Positions 23,800 through 26,447 of a DNA stretch of 26,447 nt are shown here, in pieces. Under the pieces are notes generated by a model that made no database searches, had not been told where the DNA came from, and was given only the letters and a program-made list of their open reading frames with translations. The position numbers and the translations under genes were made by a program. This stretch comes from Lobulomyces angularis (taxonomy: Eukaryota > Chytridiomycota > Chytridiomycetes > Lobulomycetales > Lobulomycetaceae), in assembly GCA_027604685.1 (NCBI GenBank), contig JADHYX010000313.1:1-26447 (forward strand), in the 5' to 3' direction. Position 1 is the stretch's first letter. Every line of letters begins with the position of its first letter.

Positions 23800-25692
23800 C
23801 TAAACCAGTTTTGTTGTTTCCTCTATATCCTGGATTTCCGAATAAGTTGATTCATTTTGAAACAGTGGAAAAAAACAGTCCTTAGCATACAACAGTTTAA
23901 ATTTAACTTCACTGGGAAATTGAATGATATTTTTGTAAAGAGCAAACACCAAATTTAATATGTAGTGAGGAAAATTTGAAATGCTAACTATCATTTTGTT
24001 TAAAAAGGATAGAGGTTTAAATGAAGCTTTAATTTTGAAGTTTTTGATGCCATTTTTAAATAGCGAATGCATAGATCTTCCAATGTAAATTGATCCCTTG
24101 TCAAAAACGTAATAAAAGAGTAATGAATACACAGCTAGAAACATTAACACCACTAGATACACTAGTAGATGCTGCTGAAAGGGTGAATAACTTTTAAATG
24201 TGTCTGGGTGCTGTAGAATGTATTTAACCAATTTAGGGTATAAGGAAACTAAAAACACTATTTGAAAAAAAAAAAAAAGGATTTATTAGAAAAAAAAAAA
24301 TTTAATTTTTAAAAACTTTACTTGGATGACTTAGATACATTCCAAATGAAATTTTTCCCAAAAACTTCATTATTCTTAAGGAAAAAATCCACTGTATAAT
24401 TGAGTTGAGCTCCAGTAACATCATGAAAGAGAAGCTAAAAGCCAAAGTTCCAGCACTGGGGTAGGCCCACATGCTGGAAGCATTAAATTGTGAGTCGTTA
24501 CCGATTCCTTTGGTTCCCCAAATGTTGTTGCGATACTTTATTTCAAAGTTGTCAATAAAATTGTTCGCAGGATCTTTCTTGAGAAATCTGCACCAATATA
24601 AAATAGGAAATATCGCAAAAATAATATGAAAAAGAAACCAAAATTTATTTTTGTTGAGACGTTGAAAAAATGAATTTTTTGAAAATTCTGCAATGATTAA
24701 ACCGATCATGAAAGCACAACCCTAATCAAAAAGAAAAAAAAAAGTTATTAAATAAAAAATAGAATAAAAGAAATTACCCATGAATTTATCCAAAAAAAGA
24801 AAAAAGTCATGATAAAGTAAACAAATGCCTTTTGCCGTGTATTCAAAGGCACAACTAAAAATGCAGTGAAAAACACAACCAGCGACTGATAAATTTCGTG
24901 AGGGATAGTCCATGCATTATACCAAATACCCATGGGAAACACATTATACCCAAAACCATTATTTAGCTAACAAAAAAAATAAAAACAAAAATAAATTATT
25001 AAAAAAGTTTTTTTTAAATATTCTATAAATGAAAAACAATTTAAGTTACCAGATTTAAAGTCCAGAATAACGGGCCGTACCAATGCATCTGATTAATTGC
25101 CCAGTCGTAGTAACCATAGATCCAAAACATGGCACCAAATCTGGTACCCTTAGCCAATTCTAATGCTTCTCTGTCAGGTTTTGCAATTCCAGATGAGAGA
25201 AATATATAGTATATTGAGTAAGATCCAAGTAGTGGAATTAATAAACGAAAAAATCTGCGAAATATAGCCGAAAATAGAACTTCAACTTTTGGGTTTTTTA
25301 GTATACCATTAGCCATTACTCTTCCACTCAAAACAAAAAATATTGTTACAGCAAATGGTCTGATTAAAAAAAAAAAGGATAAGTCAATATAAATTAAAAA
25401 AGTTAAATAAAAAAAAAAAAAAAATAATTTAATTACGATGTTCCAGCTAATAATTCTCCTAATAAAGTTTGATAGTAGTTCTGAGGAGAAGGAGAGCCAT
25501 TGTAAAGTATCCAATATTTAAAATCAGGATAGTGAGTATGAAGTACTTGAAGAGCAGCGAAGCCTAAACAAAAAAAAAAATAAAAAAAAATAAAAATTTG
25601 TATTTTTTTAAATATTTATATATAAATTAGGAAAATAATTAAAAATAAATACCTCTAAGTCCATCCAAATAATGCAACTTATTTGAAGTCAT
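23800..25692 (-). CDS. Acyltransferase-3 family (OafA/NRF-6-like) integral membrane protein, 507 aa
   Basis: Membrane acyltransferase of the family that transfers acyl groups to sugars, lipids or other small molecules; the substrate cannot be told. Exons are 25653-25692, 25437-25563, 25050-25359, 24778-24966, 24322-24721 and 23800-24257. The N-terminus MTSNKLHYLDGLRGFAALQV with a following HTH gives the family's Arg and His signature. Next come PFAVTIFFVLSGRVM, FRRFFRLLIPLLGSYSIYYI, WTLNLLNNGFGYN, WTIPHEIYQSLVVFF and, near the end, RIMKFLGKISFGMYLSHP before a last hydrophobic stretch. Around ten membrane helices are expected. The C-terminal extension of about 110 residues beyond the last helix pair ends in an acidic, Thr-rich tail. 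All splice phases agree; residue 356 or so (Met) is made by an intron-split ATG codon. Confidence 0.88.
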
Positions 25693-26447
25693 ATTATGTT
25701 TGAAATTTGGGATTAATTTTCACCAAGGACAAAAATTGAAGTCCTAATTTTTTGAACAAAAACTTCGAAACCAAATTTTAAAATTTAAGAGAAAAAAAAA
25801 AAAAAAATTAAAATTTAAAAAAAAAAAATTAAAATAAAATTTTTTTTAAAAAAAAAAAAATTGCCATTATTTAAAAAAAAAAAATTAATTATTGTAAGCT
25901 GTAAGCCACAAACATCAGCCAAAGAAGGTGTCAAAAATTTCAGAATGAGTGAGCCAAAAATCGAAAGCAGCAATTGAAAATTCAACAAAATTTGTTAACG
26001 AAATTAATTTTTTTTTTTTTTCAACAATTGTTAATTTTTTTTTTTCAATGAAAAATTGCTGAAAAATTGCTTAAAACTTAATATATTTTGGCGGCTTTTA
26101 TGGCGTAATACAAGATTCACAAGCTTGCTTGATATTCTAAACCGCAAAGCTTGATGCATTTCATTTTAAGGTTTCAAAATATTTGCTAAAAAGATTTTTT
26201 AATAATTATAAATAAAAAATATATTTTTTATTACTATTAACTACAATGTTTTACGTATTAAAAAAATAATATAAAATAAAAAATATAAATATAGTGTGTT
26301 GGCAATCAAAATAAAAAAGATTAAAAAAAATAAAAAATTACTTAAAAAAAAAAATTTCTTCAATTTACTAATATTAATTATTGCGTTTAATTCTTTTTTT
26401 TTTTTTGTATCTATTTATTTATATAATAAAATTGTTTGCTTTTTTTT
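25693..26447. other. Terminal unassigned region
   Basis: Upstream of the acyltransferase. Mostly poly-A/T, but 25890-25975 and 26080-26165 are clearly less AT-rich. The second patch contains TTTGGCGGCTTT and a minus-strand ATG frame (26031-26159, 42 aa, basic, starting MHQALRFRISSKLVNLVLRH). I recognise neither. They may be promoter DNA of the acyltransferase, or a first exon of another gene. A short tandem repeat of GAAAAATTGCT lies at 26050-26071. Confidence 0.3.

Noticed and set aside
24722..24913. Second minus-strand frame over the acyltransferase
   Set aside because: Overlaps the conserved WTIPHEIYQSLVVFF exon in another frame and runs into the intron.

Overview
The window is a gene-dense, intron-rich, very AT-rich stretch of a nuclear eukaryotic genome. 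It has long A and T tracts and one 10-N assembly gap. I assembled fourteen conserved protein-coding genes by joining exons by hand, using splice sites, codon phase and recalled family sequences. Together they hold about 79 introns, mostly 39-160 bases long. Stops are TAA, TAG and TGA at conserved C-termini, so the genetic code looks standard. The organism is probably a flagellated microbial eukaryote. A DNAAF6/PIH1D3-like dynein-arm assembly factor implies a motile cilium. The overall style would suit an AT-rich zoosporic fungus or a relative such as a Rozella-like or aphelid-like lineage, but I cannot fix the taxon from this sequence alone.

Layout, left to right. Positions 1-814 hold an unassigned open stretch and a small, possibly secreted protein. 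RPP21 (RNase P/MRP subunit, minus) and RPL31 (plus) diverge from a 200-bp intergenic region. Gamma-SNAP and TRM5 follow on the minus strand. RPS8 and IPI3/WDR18 follow on the plus strand. From 9.9 kb to 25.7 kb all eight genes are on the minus strand. In increasing coordinate they are an NDR-family kinase, XPA, the farnesyl/geranylgeranyltransferase alpha subunit, MAF1, an SLC44 choline-transporter-like protein, DNAAF6, RNF113/CWC24 and an acyltransferase-3 family membrane protein.

These genes do not form one pathway. Several concern ribosome production or its control (RPL31, RPS8, IPI3, MAF1) or tRNA maturation (RPP21, TRM5). The others are single housekeeping genes: vesicle fusion, nucleotide excision repair, prenylation, splicing and morphogenesis signalling. 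I found no mobile element, CRISPR array, rRNA or convincing tRNA, and no clear novel multi-gene system. The points most worth a second look are the cilium marker, a GC-AG intron and other unusual splice donors, a 4-nt coding exon and a 20-nt kinase microexon, and the unassigned moderate-GC segments at both ends of the window.
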